Below, in pieces: positions 1-11,664 of a stretch of DNA of 64,000 nt. The DNA lies in assembly GCF_029168945.1 (NCBI RefSeq), contig NC_083604.1, forward strand, positions 42,279,686 through 42,343,685. The letters are read 5' to 3'. Position numbers and translations under genes: made by a program. The stretch is from Cannabis sativa. Taxonomy: Eukaryota; Streptophyta; Magnoliopsida; Rosales; Cannabaceae. The stretch's first letter is position 1. Each line of letters opens with the position of its first letter. A model generated the notes under the pieces. The model did not search any database. It was not told the DNA's origin and saw only the letters and a list, made by a program, of their open reading frames with translations.

Positions 1-1819
1 GTATTTTTATTGTATTTAATTAAATAAAGAATTTTAACTAACTAGATTCTTTCTGAAACTTACTTTTATTATTTTATTAAATATTCCTATTTAAGTTATA
101 AATTAGTTATTACTAATTTTCCTTATTAACTTGAATTTGAATATCTTTTGAATTTAATATTAAGTTGAGGAATTCTAGGAATTGGTTATTGAAGATTCTT
201 AAAAGATATTTTTTAAGTTGGTTTTAAACTTAAAATAGAATATCTTTAAATTAAGTAGTTACCACCTAATTTTGATATTTAATTAAATTTTATTTGGAAA
301 ATTTTGAGTTGCAAATTATAGATTCTTTCTATAATAACTTAAATCAGATATTTTCCAAATCTTGAAAAGATACTTAGTTAAATTAAGATATTTTCTAGAT
401 AGTTATTTCGATACTAATTATTATTTCTACTATAGGAAAATATCATTGATTGTGAAATTAATTGTTTAATAATTAATTTTGGTACAATTCAAGTTAAGAA
501 TATTTTTCCTAGTATTAAAATGGAAATTAATAATTAAGCCTTCTCTACACTTAATTATTTATTTCCTGAATTTAATACATTTAATTAAATTAAAAATTAA
601 ATATCTAAGTTGATTTTCATAATGATACTTAAATATTGTTACTTTCATGATATTTAATTAAATAGAAAATTATTTTAAGTTGGGTATTTTATAACAACTT
701 AAATTTGAATAATTTTCAGAATATATTTTATTTATTTTATTAATCATTTTTTTTCGAAATTGCATTTGATTATGCAAGATGATTTTGAATTTATCTTGAA
801 AGATAGATTAAAGTTGTAAACTAATTATTCTAATTAATTTTGCATCAACTTAAATCAATGATTTTTTCATTTGATGATTAATTTAAAATAAAGGAACTAA
901 AATATATTATTAGAAATTGAATTAATTAGTCAAGAAAATCTAGATAGATAGTATCCTTGCTTGAAGTATTTTTTAAGTATAGTTTGATTTATTTTAATGT
1001 ATTTCGAAAATTGTATATTTTTGGAAATACAATATATATATATATATATTTGTAGAAAATTATAATTTGAGTTGCAAATTAATTTAAATTAATACAACTT
1101 AAATTAAGTAATTTTCTTAATATTTATTGGAAAATTAATACTAATATGGAAATAATTCATTTTATTTTCTTAACCATTTGAGTTTAATTTTATAAATATT
1201 AAATTAAATTTTATTTAGAGTTTTATTCTAAATTTAAAATTTAATAAATATATATATATTTAAAATAAATAAATAATAGAAGAAAATACATTTTAAATAA
1301 TGAGTTTTATTATTAAGATATTCGATCTCCATTGTTGGTTTTACATAGCTATTGTTTTAGTGAGTAATCCTCCCTAATGGAGGAACGTTCATTAGCAAGT
1401 TAGCACCGTTTAATCTCGAAAGATAAGTATATTTGTAAGTTTTTTATATTAGTATTGATCACCCTAGTGGTGGCGAGTGTATAAGACTTACAAACGTATG
1501 AAACAATGGTGGAAGCTCATGAAATAGGAATGACCTTGACTCTCGCCTAAACGGGACAACGTCGGATTCTCTTTTCGATCGAATAAACGGTTGCTAGAAT
1601 GTTTGTTATTTTAGACGAGCTGACAACTCTATTCAATGGATGATAGCTTTGTCTCTCGCCTAAACGGGACACTGATATCAGTTTGTTGATAACCTTGGAA
1701 ATTATTTAGGATTATATTTTTTAGTATTTTCTCTAGTCATTCCTACTTGCTATGTGCTAATAATTTCTGAATAAGATTTTGTGTTAAACCATAATTGATA
1801 TCTATTTATTATCTTGTAG
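1..1819 (+). other. Leader of element A, probably intronic
   Basis: AT-rich, no reading frame. It aligns with the leader of element E (about 59250-61088). The last ~400 bases (1327-1720) are better conserved and less AT-rich, and hold two copies of CTCTCGCCTAAACGGGAC (near 1540 and 1653) and a small CCTCC/GGAGG hairpin at about 1369-1383. The leader ends in a splice-acceptor-like TTGTAG (AG at 1818-1819) just before the gag start. Confidence 0.6.
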
Positions 1820-1833
1820 TATCCTGAATTGCA

Positions 1834-2700
1834 ATGTCGAATCCCATGTTATCACTGTTGACTGAAAATAAGCTAAATGGAGCTAACTTCCCAAAATGGA
1901 GAGAGAACATTAATATTGCTCTCATAGGTGAAAGTGCCCTGTTTGTGTTGACTCAGCCGTCCCCTGAGCAGCCAGGTGACAATGCAACCAAAGCTGTTAA
2001 AGAGAAGTTCGAGTGTTGGCAAAATGCTAACAACAAAGCTCGTTACTTCATGCTTTCCAGCATGGTTGACACCTTGAAAACAAGGTTTGCTAACACTGTC
2101 ACGGCTGCAGAAATCATGACGCAGTTAACTGAGCTATTCGGTATGGCATCTATCCAGTCTCGCTTTGACGCGACTAAGAAATTCATCAACGCATGAATGG
2201 AACCCCATCAGAATGTGCGTGATCACCTTCTCCAGATGGCTAGTTATTTCCAGGAAGCCAAGAATCATGGTGCTGAAATGGATCAAACTACTCAAGTGAG
2301 TCTCATCTTGAATAGTCTGACTCCTGATTTTCTGCCCTATACATCAAATTATGTCATGAATAAGAAGGAACAAGACTTTCATACTTTAGTCAACGACCTT
2401 CAGACATATGAAAATTTGATTGGAGGTCCCAAGAAAAGAGGGAATAAACCTCAGAATTCTGGAAATGGTAATAAGACGAGTAATCCTGAGGCACACGTTG
2501 CTTCTACTTCCAAATCCAATAATAAGAAGAAGTGGAAAAATGCCAAGAAGCGAGCTCAAGCTGCGAAAGCAGCTAAGAACAAAAAGGCTGGAGCTTCTGG
2601 TGATACACCAAAAGGAAAATGTTTCTACTGTAATGAGAAAGTCCATTGGAAATCCCAATGTCCTAAGCTTAATGCAAAGAAACAAGGTATTTCTTTATAA
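1834..2700 (+). pseudogene. Copia-type gag of element A, broken by one stop
   Basis: One frame of 289 codons with a single internal TGA at 2194-2196, where the intact copy at 61103-61972 has an arginine codon (CGG). The product is the retroelement capsid/nucleocapsid protein, which packages element RNA in the cytoplasm. The N-terminal half has the Copia gag (UBN2-like) pattern, starting LLTENKLNGANFPKW. A lysine-rich tail leads to a CCHC zinc knuckle (C-FY-C-NEKV-H-WKSQ-C, near 2619-2662). The glycine before the zinc-binding histidine is valine here, which should weaken the knuckle. The start ATG at 1834 follows an acceptor-like TTGTAG. With the stop and the altered knuckle this copy is unlikely to make a working capsid. 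Confidence 0.85.
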
Positions 2701-2780
2701 ACTGATGTGTTTTAGTGAATTATTATCCATTTGGATTATTAATTCTGGACTACTAAACTTGTTTATTATTCTTCTTATAG
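2687..2780 (+). other. Intron-like segment after the gag zinc knuckle, element A
   Basis: GT at 2687-2688 follows CAAG, and a pyrimidine-rich TTATTCTTCTTATAG ends at 2780. Element E has the same boundaries (61950-62050). If spliced, gag would end a few codons later. No transcript evidence is available. Confidence 0.35.
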
Positions 2781-4497
2781 CTCAAGCTTCTTAAACTCGG
2801 ATGCTTTCTTAGCGAGTTGGATCTGAAAGCTGGATGGTGGATGGAGGTCGTCTATGATAAAGAAGAAGCTCATTTTATTTTTGAATTAATTGTTTAATTT
2901 TTCAAACAATTTGGATTTCAAGTTTGGGATTTTATTCCCTGTTTGGCTCTCATAATATTGCAAACAATTTTTTGGTTTATAATAAAATTTATTTTTAATT
3001 GCAATCTATGAGTTGAGCTTCAGTACTTTATCTTATAAATCAATTACCAATTGTTATATTTATTATGTTTGTATGTGTATGTGTTTTTATTATTGATACA
3101 AATTCTATAGTTATTTAAACTCCTTACAGAGTTATTACTACATAAACACTAGAAATAATTTCTATGTTTATGAATAATTGTTAATTCTAAAACAATTATT
3201 GAGAATTTGTTTAATAAAAAGATCTTTTGATCTGATAGGGGTGGAGAAAAGTTAAGAATAATATGCAGTTCAACGATCTTTTATATCTAATGAACTCTGG
3301 ATTATATTCAACTCCACATATTCTCTATCACACTTAGGGAATCATGATCTTTACAACCTTTAGGGGTGGATCATAATCTCTATATACTTAGGGGTGGACT
3401 TTATTCCACAGTACCCTTTGTGACACATAATTTTAAACATGGAAATAATATAATAAATTAGCTATTATCAGAATAAATCCTTGATCTTGATTATATGTTC
3501 CAGTTTAGATTTACTGTTGTAATAGTTAATGATTACATTAAAGTTCTTTGATAATGTATCACATTACCTTAGTTAAGTGGGAGAATATTAAAATTCTTTA
3601 CCCATCTTCGTTTGGTTGATATTTGTGATAGGAATTTAAGAACACCTCTGATAAAACAAATCTAACCATTCACATGGATAGAAATAACTTATCAGAATTA
3701 TGAGAATAAGATAGAAGAATTCTTGCATAGTTTATTCGAATGACTTGAGTCAAGATTTCTAATCCTCATAACATTTTATGGTATCTTGATTTGATTGCTT
3801 AATCTCTAGCAAGTATTCTACACTTCAAATACTAGACTGCTATGTTGTTGACCTAGTCTTAGAGAAACTTACAGTTTCAGACTAAGATAATAAGTCACAA
3901 CGAGATATCCCTCAAAACAATAGTAAATGGTTAAAAGTTTCTAACCAGACATCTACTATTTAGTGGGAGCCATCTGAGATGTAATCAAATGGGGAACATT
4001 AGGGGACAATCAAGAAAGATTTATGAAAGTGACCTATATGTTAGATATTAAGGAACTATGCACTAGTGATCCTAATATCCACACCGACTCATTAAGAATT
4101 TTGAGATGGTGGTTACTCTGGGGGTGGAGGAATTATTGTAGAAGAGTGTAAAAACCCATCTATAATAATTCAAGCTTCATCAGAGAACATATAACTTTGT
4201 AAATTCGAAATTACCAGAAAGTTATTTTACTGAAGAAAATTCTACACTGCATTATCTCAATTCCAAATTTTAAAATTTGAGAGATATGTCTTCTGTTTGT
4301 TCAGATGTACTTAATGGGCAGTAAGGATTTCAGTATCCCTTGATGAGTAAAGCATATAGTTAAGGAAGTTTCATAAGTTTTATGAACCTGGTTCTAGAAA
4401 TATGGGTGGATTCAAATATACTACACTTGATCAGAGGATCGAGACGAAAGATTGATTGTAATGCACAACTTGTTTTATGATAGTGCAAGTGGGAGTT
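2781..4497 (+). pseudogene. Decayed 3' internal region of element A with RT trace
   Basis: No open frame. At 3832-3861 one frame reads LDCYVVDLVL. The matching stretch in element E reads LVCYVDDLVLT, which is the Copia reverse transcriptase active-site motif, so this copy has also lost one catalytic aspartate. AGGGGTGGA is repeated at about 3237, 3362 and 3400. The region ends in the purine tract AAGTGGGAG (4488-4495), the priming site for plus-strand DNA, directly before the LTR. Confidence 0.5.
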
Positions 4498-6486
4498 TGT
4501 TGGGTTTTGTGCCCTAAATAAAACCCATTACAATCTGATTAGTTATCAATATAGAATTTTGAAGTGATTTATGTTAACATGTATGTTACATGTTTATGGT
4601 TTAATATATATATTTAATATATGCACAAAATCAGTTAAATCCAGAATATATAGTCATTCACAATTACAGTATTGTCAATATAGTGGAATGTGATTGTGAT
4701 TATATGATTCAAAAGACTTAGTCCATGTTCATCAGTGTTTTGGATTTACACTGATGTGATAATCAGCGATGAAGTATACTTACACTTGGAGTAAGTGTTA
4801 TGTTCTTTCCAGGACATTGGTAAACTATACTAGTTTCGAATGTATGGAGTATACATTGGACTGGACCGATATTGAACTTAGATAAGATATTACAAACTTA
4901 CCGTTGTATCTTTCCAAGTCAATATCAAAAGTTGATCTTAGATTAAGAGAATCTAAATCCTGATATGCTTAGGCTCAATCTCAGGAGTGCTATTCATGTT
5001 CTTTGATTTATTAGTTAAGCCTACTTTTGGGTCAGGGTGATACGTATATTTTGGGAACATGATAGCATAACTGAGTGGGAGTGCTGAACATAAATATGGA
5101 ATCTATAGCTTCTACTGGTGTATAGAAGTCAAGTGATGATTCCCTTCGAGCTTAGTTAAATAAAAGTAAATGGATGAGCTCGTGTTTCAGTGACTATCTG
5201 GCGAATAGAAAGTAAAGGATGATTTCCTTCGAGCTTGACCAAACGAAAATAAATGGTGGAGTACTCATTTCACATAGCTGAAATATCATTTATACGGGGT
5301 TAAGTGTTTTAAGGATAAAATACATTGTAGGGTGTTACGGTAATCTAATTCCTTTACAGTGTAGATCATTCATAAAGAGGATCATTGATCAAATTAGGAT
5401 TATAACAATGGATAACTAATGACGTGTCTATATGGTGGAACATATAGAGCGTTCTATATACTGAGAGTGCAATTCTAAGTTCTATGCGTGGATTCAACGA
5501 AGAATTAATAAGTCAGTGAATTTAGGTTATAAATTCTTGATCTGCTTATTGGAAGCTCGGTTATATAGACCCATGGCCCCCCCACTAGTTGAGACAATGT
5601 TACTTGTAAGACTCATTTAATTGGTTTTGATTAATCAATTATAATTCTCAAATTAGACTGTGTCTATTTGTGAATTTTTCACTAAGCAAGGGCGAAATTG
5701 TAAAGAAAGAGTTTTTAGGCCATATTTGTTAATTAAGATACTTTGTATGGTTCAATTAATAAATATGATAAATGAAAATATTATTTAATAATTATTTATA
5801 GTTATTAAATAATTAGAATTGACATTTAAATGGTTGAATTTGAAAATTGGCATTTTTGAGAAAATGAGATGCAGAAATGTTAAAACTGCAAAATTACAAA
5901 AGTGAGGCCCAAATCCATAATGCCATGGCCGACCACTTTTATAAGGATTATCATCTGATATTTTCATTATTTTGATGCCAAATAATTCAAACCTAACCCT
6001 ATGTGGTATGCTATAAATAGATAGTGAAGGCTTTAGGAAATTTAACACTTAACACTTTCACATCTTGTTTCCTTCAGAGAAAAACCTGAGCCTTCTCTCT
6101 CTATACCTAGCCGCCACCTTCTTCTCTCTCTTCTTCATTCTAAATTTCGAACCTCTTAGTGATAGAGTAGTGCCCACACACAGCAAGTGATACCTCAATC
6201 ATAGTGAGGAAGATCGTGAAGAAAGACATTCAACAAGAAGGAGATTCAACACTAAAGAAAGGAGAGAAAGAGATCCAGGTTCAGATCTTGATAATACTCT
6301 GCGACAGAAAGGATACAAGGGTTAGAGATTTGAGCGGAAGGAGACATTTTATTCCGCTGCACCCAATGTAAGGTTTCTCATACTTTATATGTGTTTAATT
6401 TATAATCGTTTTAGAAGTTCATATTTAGGGTGTTAATCAACATACTTGTGAGTAGATCTAAGATCCTGGTAAAATAATTTCCAACA
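4498..6486 (+). repeat. 3' LTR of element A
   Basis: 1,989 bp, from TGTTGGGTTTTGTGCCC to ATTTCCAACA (TG...CA ends). It aligns throughout with the LTRs at 56719-58609, 27080-28960 (minus) and 31624-33486 (minus). TATAAATAG at 6012-6020 is a good TATA box, and the ~470 bases after it (transcribed part) contain no long frame. Near its 3' end, CAATGTAAGG (about 6364) looks like a splice donor. Confidence 0.92.
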
Positions 6487-6488
6487 AG

Positions 6489-6582
6489 AGCATGCTTTGC
6501 CAAACCATGGGCCGCTAAATATCCAAAGCGAGCCACATAGGACAAAACTGCCCCCGAAAATTTAGACAATAAAGCTATAACA
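6489..6582 (-). pseudogene. LINE RNase H tail fragment
   Basis: On the minus strand one uninterrupted frame reads VARFGYLAAHGLAKHA, the pattern at the end of the RNase H domain (RVT_3 type) of plant L1-type LINEs or related domesticated fragments (R-x-G-N-x-A-A-H-x-L-A). It abuts the 3' end of element A, which probably landed in it. About 30 codons only. Confidence 0.4.
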
Positions 6583-6776
6583 TATTTATATTATATTTGA
6601 GTTATTCTTTGTTATTATTTGTGTTTATTTATTTTATTATGTAACCGTTTTTTTTAATATTTATGCCTTAATATTTTTTAGAATTGATCCCCATTTTTTT
6701 TAAAAAAAAAATTATAATCGATTTTATGAGGTATTATGTGTTACGGAACTGATTTCCTCTTTATTTTTTTAATTGT

Positions 6777-7045
6777 AATTGGTTTGAGTTATTGCGTGTT
6801 ACTTGTTTGTATTCATTATGTTATATAATCGGCTCTTTTTAGTTATAACTGATTTGAGTTATTTTGTATTATTTATTTTTATTCATTATAACACTGTTAT
6901 AGAATCAGACCTATTTTAATTATAATTGATTTGAGTTATTTATTTTTATTCATTATGTTATAGATTCAGTTATATTTCAATTATAACCAGTTTGAATTAT
7001 TTGTTTTTATTCATTATGTTATAGAACTTGTTCTATTTTTCGTTT
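6777..7045. repeat. Imperfect ~60-77 bp tandem repeat
   Basis: About four units, each beginning with a variant of TTGATTTGAGTTATT (about 6777, 6848, 6925, 6984) and containing TATTCATTATGTTATAGA. Units differ in length and sequence, so the array is old. Confidence 0.6.
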
Positions 7046-7079
7046 ATATGTAAGACACTTACTTCTGGTGATTTTTCCA

Positions 7080-7235
7080 GTGATTTTTTTTTGAGACGAT
7101 GAATTTTCCGGGGACAGTGACTTTTTCGGCGACAGTGACTTTTCCGATAACTTTTTCAGCGACCCTAACTTTTTTGGCACCAGCAACTTTTTCGACACCG
7201 GTGACTTTCCCAGTAACTTTTTCGGCGAACCCTAT
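7080..7235. repeat. Degenerate minisatellite, ~18-21 bp unit
   Basis: Six to eight degenerate units around GTGACTTTTTCGGCGACA. The period is often a multiple of three, so it yields a chance frame (7099-7281) of repeated TVTFSAT-like peptides. I do not call a gene. Confidence 0.6.
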
Positions 7236-8940
7236 TATTACAAGTTTTATTAAATTTATTTGTTTTTTCCATATATTTTAAACTTTAATTATTTTTTAAT
7301 TTTATATTTTTTTGTATTATTTATTTATGCCATAAAAAATAAATTTTATTATATTTTTCTATATTTATGAATAAGACGAATACTAATTGAGTGTAAATAA
7401 AACTATCATGATAATCAATTAAATTTTAACATCTTAGTCTATTAAATGTATTTTATATGTGCATTTAAGTCTAATAACAAACACATATTGAAAGGATTTT
7501 AGTAATTGAAAGGATGTTATATGTGTAATTGAGTTCAATAAAATAAAAAATACCGTCAACAATTTGTTAAAAAAAATAAGAACATTTAAAACAAAAAGTT
7601 ATTGTAAAGAAGCAATAAATTGAAAAACATTGACATGCTTGCGAAAGAATTGCAATATTATTAGCCTATTTTGATAAATTTCAAAATATTGCTTTACAAC
7701 AACACTTTTTTTTTTGCTGAATTATTTTACAGAAATACTTTTTTTTTTGGCAGAAGTGTTTTACAACAATACTTGATATGTATTTCAAACAAAAAAAAAG
7801 GTGACATGTGTGAAGAAGATCCGAGTGTTATGGTTGGTGAAACAAAGGGCATTAAGGTGATGAGAGTGAAATGTATAAACAGCCCTAATTCTAGTCATAT
7901 AATTATTATTGATTTGGCAATCAATATACATACGAGCATTGAATCCGTAACAATATTGAAGGCAGGTACAGACAAATAAAAGTTTTAAAATATTTGAAAA
8001 CAAATCTTTAATGCCCATCTTTAGGAATTGAGGTTGCGAGTGGTGAATCAAAACCATATCAACCTGGTCATAGAGGTTTTGGTGGTACATGAGGTGTAAT
8101 ACAAAAACAATGTATATATAAAAATTCTTCTAAGAAGATTCAAAACCATTTCATATAATTCCCAACTAAAAAAAAAAAAAACCATTTCATATAATTATAC
8201 ATATAAAAAAATTATATATATTAACTATAAATGTTACTTTTTTTGATATATATATTTAATCACACTCACTATAACATTAATTTAAGCACTAAAATCTATA
8301 TATATGTATATGTATATTATAATGAGAAGCACAAAATATATATTTAGGTGACATTTTAGATTTTTTTTTCATTCACTTTTTAAAATTTTATAAATTTTTT
8401 CTATTTTGTTTGAAAAAGAACTACACAAACAAAAATATACATAAAATTTCTTCCTCAAATACATTAAAATTAAATGTCCCACATTATTTATAAATTTTCT
8501 AATAGAGTATTTTCTTTTATTATGGGCGGTTAATTAATTTCTTATCCTATAAGTTTTTATTTTTTTTTTATTTTTATTGTCTTAGTATATAAGTTATTTT
8601 TCATCCAATATATAATAATATACAGTTTATTATAATTAATTTTATTTTAAAATTTTTTTATCATAGTTTTTTATTAATTAATTTTGTCCTATAAGAAATT
8701 TTATTAGCTAAAAAAATGTTGGAACTAAGTTATTTTAAATGAAACTAAATACATTATTTTTTTTATAATTTTTAATTATTATAAATAACTTCATTCTAGA
8801 TGTGCCTTTATTTTTATTACGTTATAATTAATATTTGTGCCAATCATATAAAATAGAGATTTTACATATATTATGTATTCATAAAAGAAAAAAAAAACTA
8901 TATTACACATAAAATTTCATTTGTAATTAAAAAATTATCT
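7236..8940. other. AT-rich intergenic stretch, no gene seen
   Basis: Homopolymer runs and short chance frames only. A slightly GC-richer patch at 7800-8090 has frames of about 100 codons on both strands with no motif I recognise. No promoter-like or RNA structure stands out. Confidence 0.5.
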
Positions 8941-9277
8941 CGGTTTCATATAGTGCTTAATTCAAACCTTTGTCCGGTTTGTGAGGAGAAGGAGAAATCC
9001 CATGAACATCTCTTCTTTAGATGTCTGTTGTCTCAAAAAGTCTTGAATACAACTTTTTCGTGGTTGGGATTCAGGGCTTGGCCGACAGATTACAATGGAT
9101 AGTATGATTGGGTAATTTTGACAGGTCGAGCTAGGCTACATCGGCTCAACATTACTGTTTTGGCGACTGTAATCTATAATATTTGGCTCAACAGGAATAG
9201 ATGTATTTTCAGCAATTATTCTAGTTCTGTTGGTAGTTTAGTTGATGATGTAAAAAAATTTGTTAAGTACAAATTAC
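8941..9277 (+). pseudogene. LINE 3' end, zinc-finger (zf-RVT) part, first half
   Basis: The frame reads NLCPVCEEKEKSHEHLFFRC, the C-x2-C...H-x4-C zinc-binding module (zf-RVT) that follows the reverse transcriptase in plant L1-type LINEs. It continues with NIWLNRNRCIF, typical of the same region. One in-frame TAG lies near 9100. The 5' side is truncated (at or before 8941), as usual for LINEs. The Copia element interrupts it exactly at 9277/9278, and the frame resumes at 15896. Confidence 0.75.
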
Positions 9278-9778
9278 TGTTGGATTAAAAATCTTTTGTG
9301 GGCACATATGTATAATGTATATGCTATTATAAAGTGTGATACAAAATTAAGTGACCAATTATGTTATGGGTATCAAAAGGGTATTAAAGTGTCATGGAAT
9401 TAATGTGTAGATACCATAAGTTAATTTATAATTTGTTGAGGGGCCAAATTATAAATACCCAAGAGTTATTCTAAGATGACTCTATAAATAGGTAGTGGTC
9501 CCCAAGAAACACTAGGGTTTCTGTATTCTCTCCTTCTCCATCAGAGAAAATACCTAAGAAAATAGTGTATTCTTGGAAGATCAAAACCTTCTCTGCAATC
9601 TCCAACAATGGCTTCAGGTTAGTGCTTCCGCTGATCTTTTATCATCATCTTCTTCTTTAATTTAGCAAAGGCTTTATAGATTTATATGACTTAGGGTTTT
9701 CTATATTAAAGCACTTTAGGAATATGTTTAGATCTGTGATTTATATATTTCTTTGAGTGTTTTTTTTTAACCCTAACA
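9278..9778 (+). repeat. 5' LTR of the Copia element
   Basis: TGTTGG...CTAACA. CTATAAATA at 9482-9490 is the likely TATA box. Transcription would start about 30 bases on, leaving roughly 260 bases of transcribed LTR. That part contains ATG at 9608-9610 and a splice donor. Confidence 0.95.
9608..9617 (+). CDS. Predicted first coding exon of the Copia gag, inside the LTR
   Basis: ATG GCT TCA G is followed by the donor GTTAGT (9618). Joined to the acceptor at 10907-10908 (TATATTCAG), the frame runs Met-Ala-Ser-Ala, then a serine/alanine-rich stretch, into the gag frame at 10959 without a stop. This adds 20 residues before the first ATG of the unspliced frame. The exact frame match plus good donor and acceptor make this convincing, but it is a prediction. 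The 3' LTR carries the same ATG and donor at 15720-15729. Confidence 0.65.
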
Positions 9779-10908
9779 AGTGGTACCAGAGCCACCTTTG
9801 TTGAATTAATTGAAGATCTGATGTTTTGGTTTATGAAATTGGGGATTTTTTAAAAATTAGGGTTTTGATTTTTCTTTAATTATTATTGTGCCGTAATATT
9901 TTGAATTTTGGTTGATATTCGGCGTGAAATTTTTTGATTCATGAATACATATATTATGATTGGTGTTATGTATCATTGAATGGGAATTTGGTATTGTTTA
10001 TGTATAATATATATATATACATGAGTTAATTCGTTTCAGTATGATGATTATTATTATTATTATTTTTTCTTGCGTTAAGCTTCAGTCAGTGACTACTGTT
10101 TCGGCTATACTTTTGTTTGTCAATTTATTAAAGTTTTATGCATATTATATATATTTGATCACATCGATATATGTCTTCAGTATTGAATTGTATTATTATG
10201 GCTTGATGTTAATGAATTTCATGTATATATGCAATTTTTATTGATAAATTAATGCTTCAGTACATCAATTCATGCTTCAATACATCGATAAGTCCCATAA
10301 AGTTCGGTTTCCTTTCTTTTTTTTTTTTTTTTTTTTTTTCAACACCGTGCTTATGGGCTTTGTATATATATTATCTTTAGAATTGTAATGGATTAAAAGA
10401 AAAATGATGTTTAATACATATATTTAGTGTATGGTTTTAGTGATATATATTTGGAACAATTTAATTCAAATTTTGGTGTTGGTTAATGACTAATATTTTG
10501 AGTAAATTAGTTGAAACAATATGTTGCCAAAGTGACCTCTTTTGTGTAGATTAATTTATTTAAATATTAGGATGGTTGTATGTTTGTAATTGATGCTTAT
10601 ATTGACTAGCCCAAAGGTAAGTGAATATTTTGCTAGATTTCAAACATACCTGTGGCAATAAATATGTGACAATTATAAGGTATTTTGTGTGAGCAATACG
10701 TTAGTCCAAAGATTAACCTATTGTTTGACACAATTTTATTGTCAATATTTGATTGCTACACCAAGAGTACCGCTTACAGTTAATATTACTGTCCAAAGAC
10801 TTGATATTAATGTGTGTTTGGTATCTTGAGATGGGATTAACCAAATTTTGAATTTATTGTTTAATTATGCATATTAATGTGAGCTTGTTTCATTTGTTCT
10901 ATATTCAG
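9618..10908 (+). other. Predicted leader intron of the Copia element
   Basis: GT at 9618-9619 to AG at 10907-10908, 1,291 nt, AT-rich, with no conserved coding. It covers the rest of the LTR, the primer site and the leader. The unspliced RNA would be the genome copy and the spliced RNA the gag-pol message. Confidence 0.6.
9781..9793 (+). other. Primer binding site (tRNA-iMet)
   Basis: TGGTACCAGAGCC, two bases after the LTR. It matches the standard plant initiator-Met site TGGTATCAGAGCC at 12 of 13 positions. Confidence 0.85.
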
Positions 10909-11664
10909 CTAGTTCATCTTCTGCTGCTTCAATATCTGCTAACATTAATTCTATTCCTATGCTTAATGGGACCAATTTCAAGGATTGGAAAAGGAACCTA
11001 CTTATAGTTCTGGGATGTATGGATTTGGACCATGCACTAAGGAATGAACAACCTGCACCTCTCACTAAGGAAAGTTCCCATGATGATAAAAGGGAATTTG
11101 AGAGGTGGGATCGTTCAAATCGCATGAGTCTAATGATTATGAAACACAGCATTCCAGAAGCCTTTTGGGGCACAGAATCCGAAGGGGTTACTATGGCTAA
11201 GAATTTCCTTGAACAAATTGAGGAACGTTTTGCTAAAAACGATAAGGTTGAAATGACAACACTTCTTGGTTCTTTAATGAACATGAAGTATAAGGGTCAA
11301 GGAAATGTAAGGGAGTACATTATGGAAATGCATCATATTGTCTCAAGATTAAGGACACTTAAGATTGAGCTTTCGGATGATGTACTTGTACTCATGGTTT
11401 TGTTAACGCTTCCTCCACAGTTTAACCAATTTAAAATTAGTTACAATGTCAAAAGGAGAAATGGACTCTCAACGAGCTTATTTCTCATTGTGTGCAAGAG
11501 GAAGAAAGGTTGAAAAAGGACAAAACCGAAAGTGCTCATTTGGCCACTACTCCTAAGGATAAGGGCAAGAAAAGGAAATTTGAGAATGAAGCTGCTAAGG
11601 GTCCAGTTCAAAAGAAACAACAACAGGATTCTAAGGGTTGTTTCTTTTGTGACCAACTGGACAT
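10909..11664 (+). pseudogene. Copia gag, frameshifted
   Basis: The main frame (10959-11513 from its first ATG; 10909 if spliced) has the Copia gag core, beginning MLNGTNFKDWKRNLL. A one-base loss near 11455 shifts the frame, and conserved gag sequence continues in another frame through a lysine-rich tail to a CCHC knuckle near 11640-11685. A second one-base loss near 11658 breaks the knuckle itself between its second cysteine and its histidine. The product would package element RNA in cytoplasmic particles. As read here it would lack the nucleic-acid-binding end. Confidence 0.85.

Larger units (their letters stand above)
1..6486 (+). mobile_element. Gag-only LTR retrotransposon A (5' LTR outside window)
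   Basis: Order seen: AT-rich leader, broken gag, non-coding 3' region with a trace of reverse transcriptase, polypurine tract, 3' LTR. The same order recurs at 56719-64000 and, on the minus strand, in the pieces at 23947-28960 and 29091-33486, so this is a repeat family. No protease, integrase or full polymerase frame is present, so the copy is non-autonomous. The gag type (UBN2-like with CCHC knuckle), the tRNA-iMet-like primer site in sister copies and the YVDD trace all point to Copia ancestry. This matches the TR-GAG class (LTR elements carrying only gag) known in plants. The 3' flank AGAGC would be the target duplication, but the 5' side is not in the window. Confidence 0.85.

Noticed and set aside
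6777..7235. Repeats as a CRISPR-like or satellite array
   Set aside because: Units are imperfect, adjacent and without spacers; this is a plant nuclear locus and the array is too short for a satellite.
7671..8090. Opposed frames of 102 and 101 codons
   Set aside because: No motif on either strand, poly(T) at the start, and no flanking gene signals.
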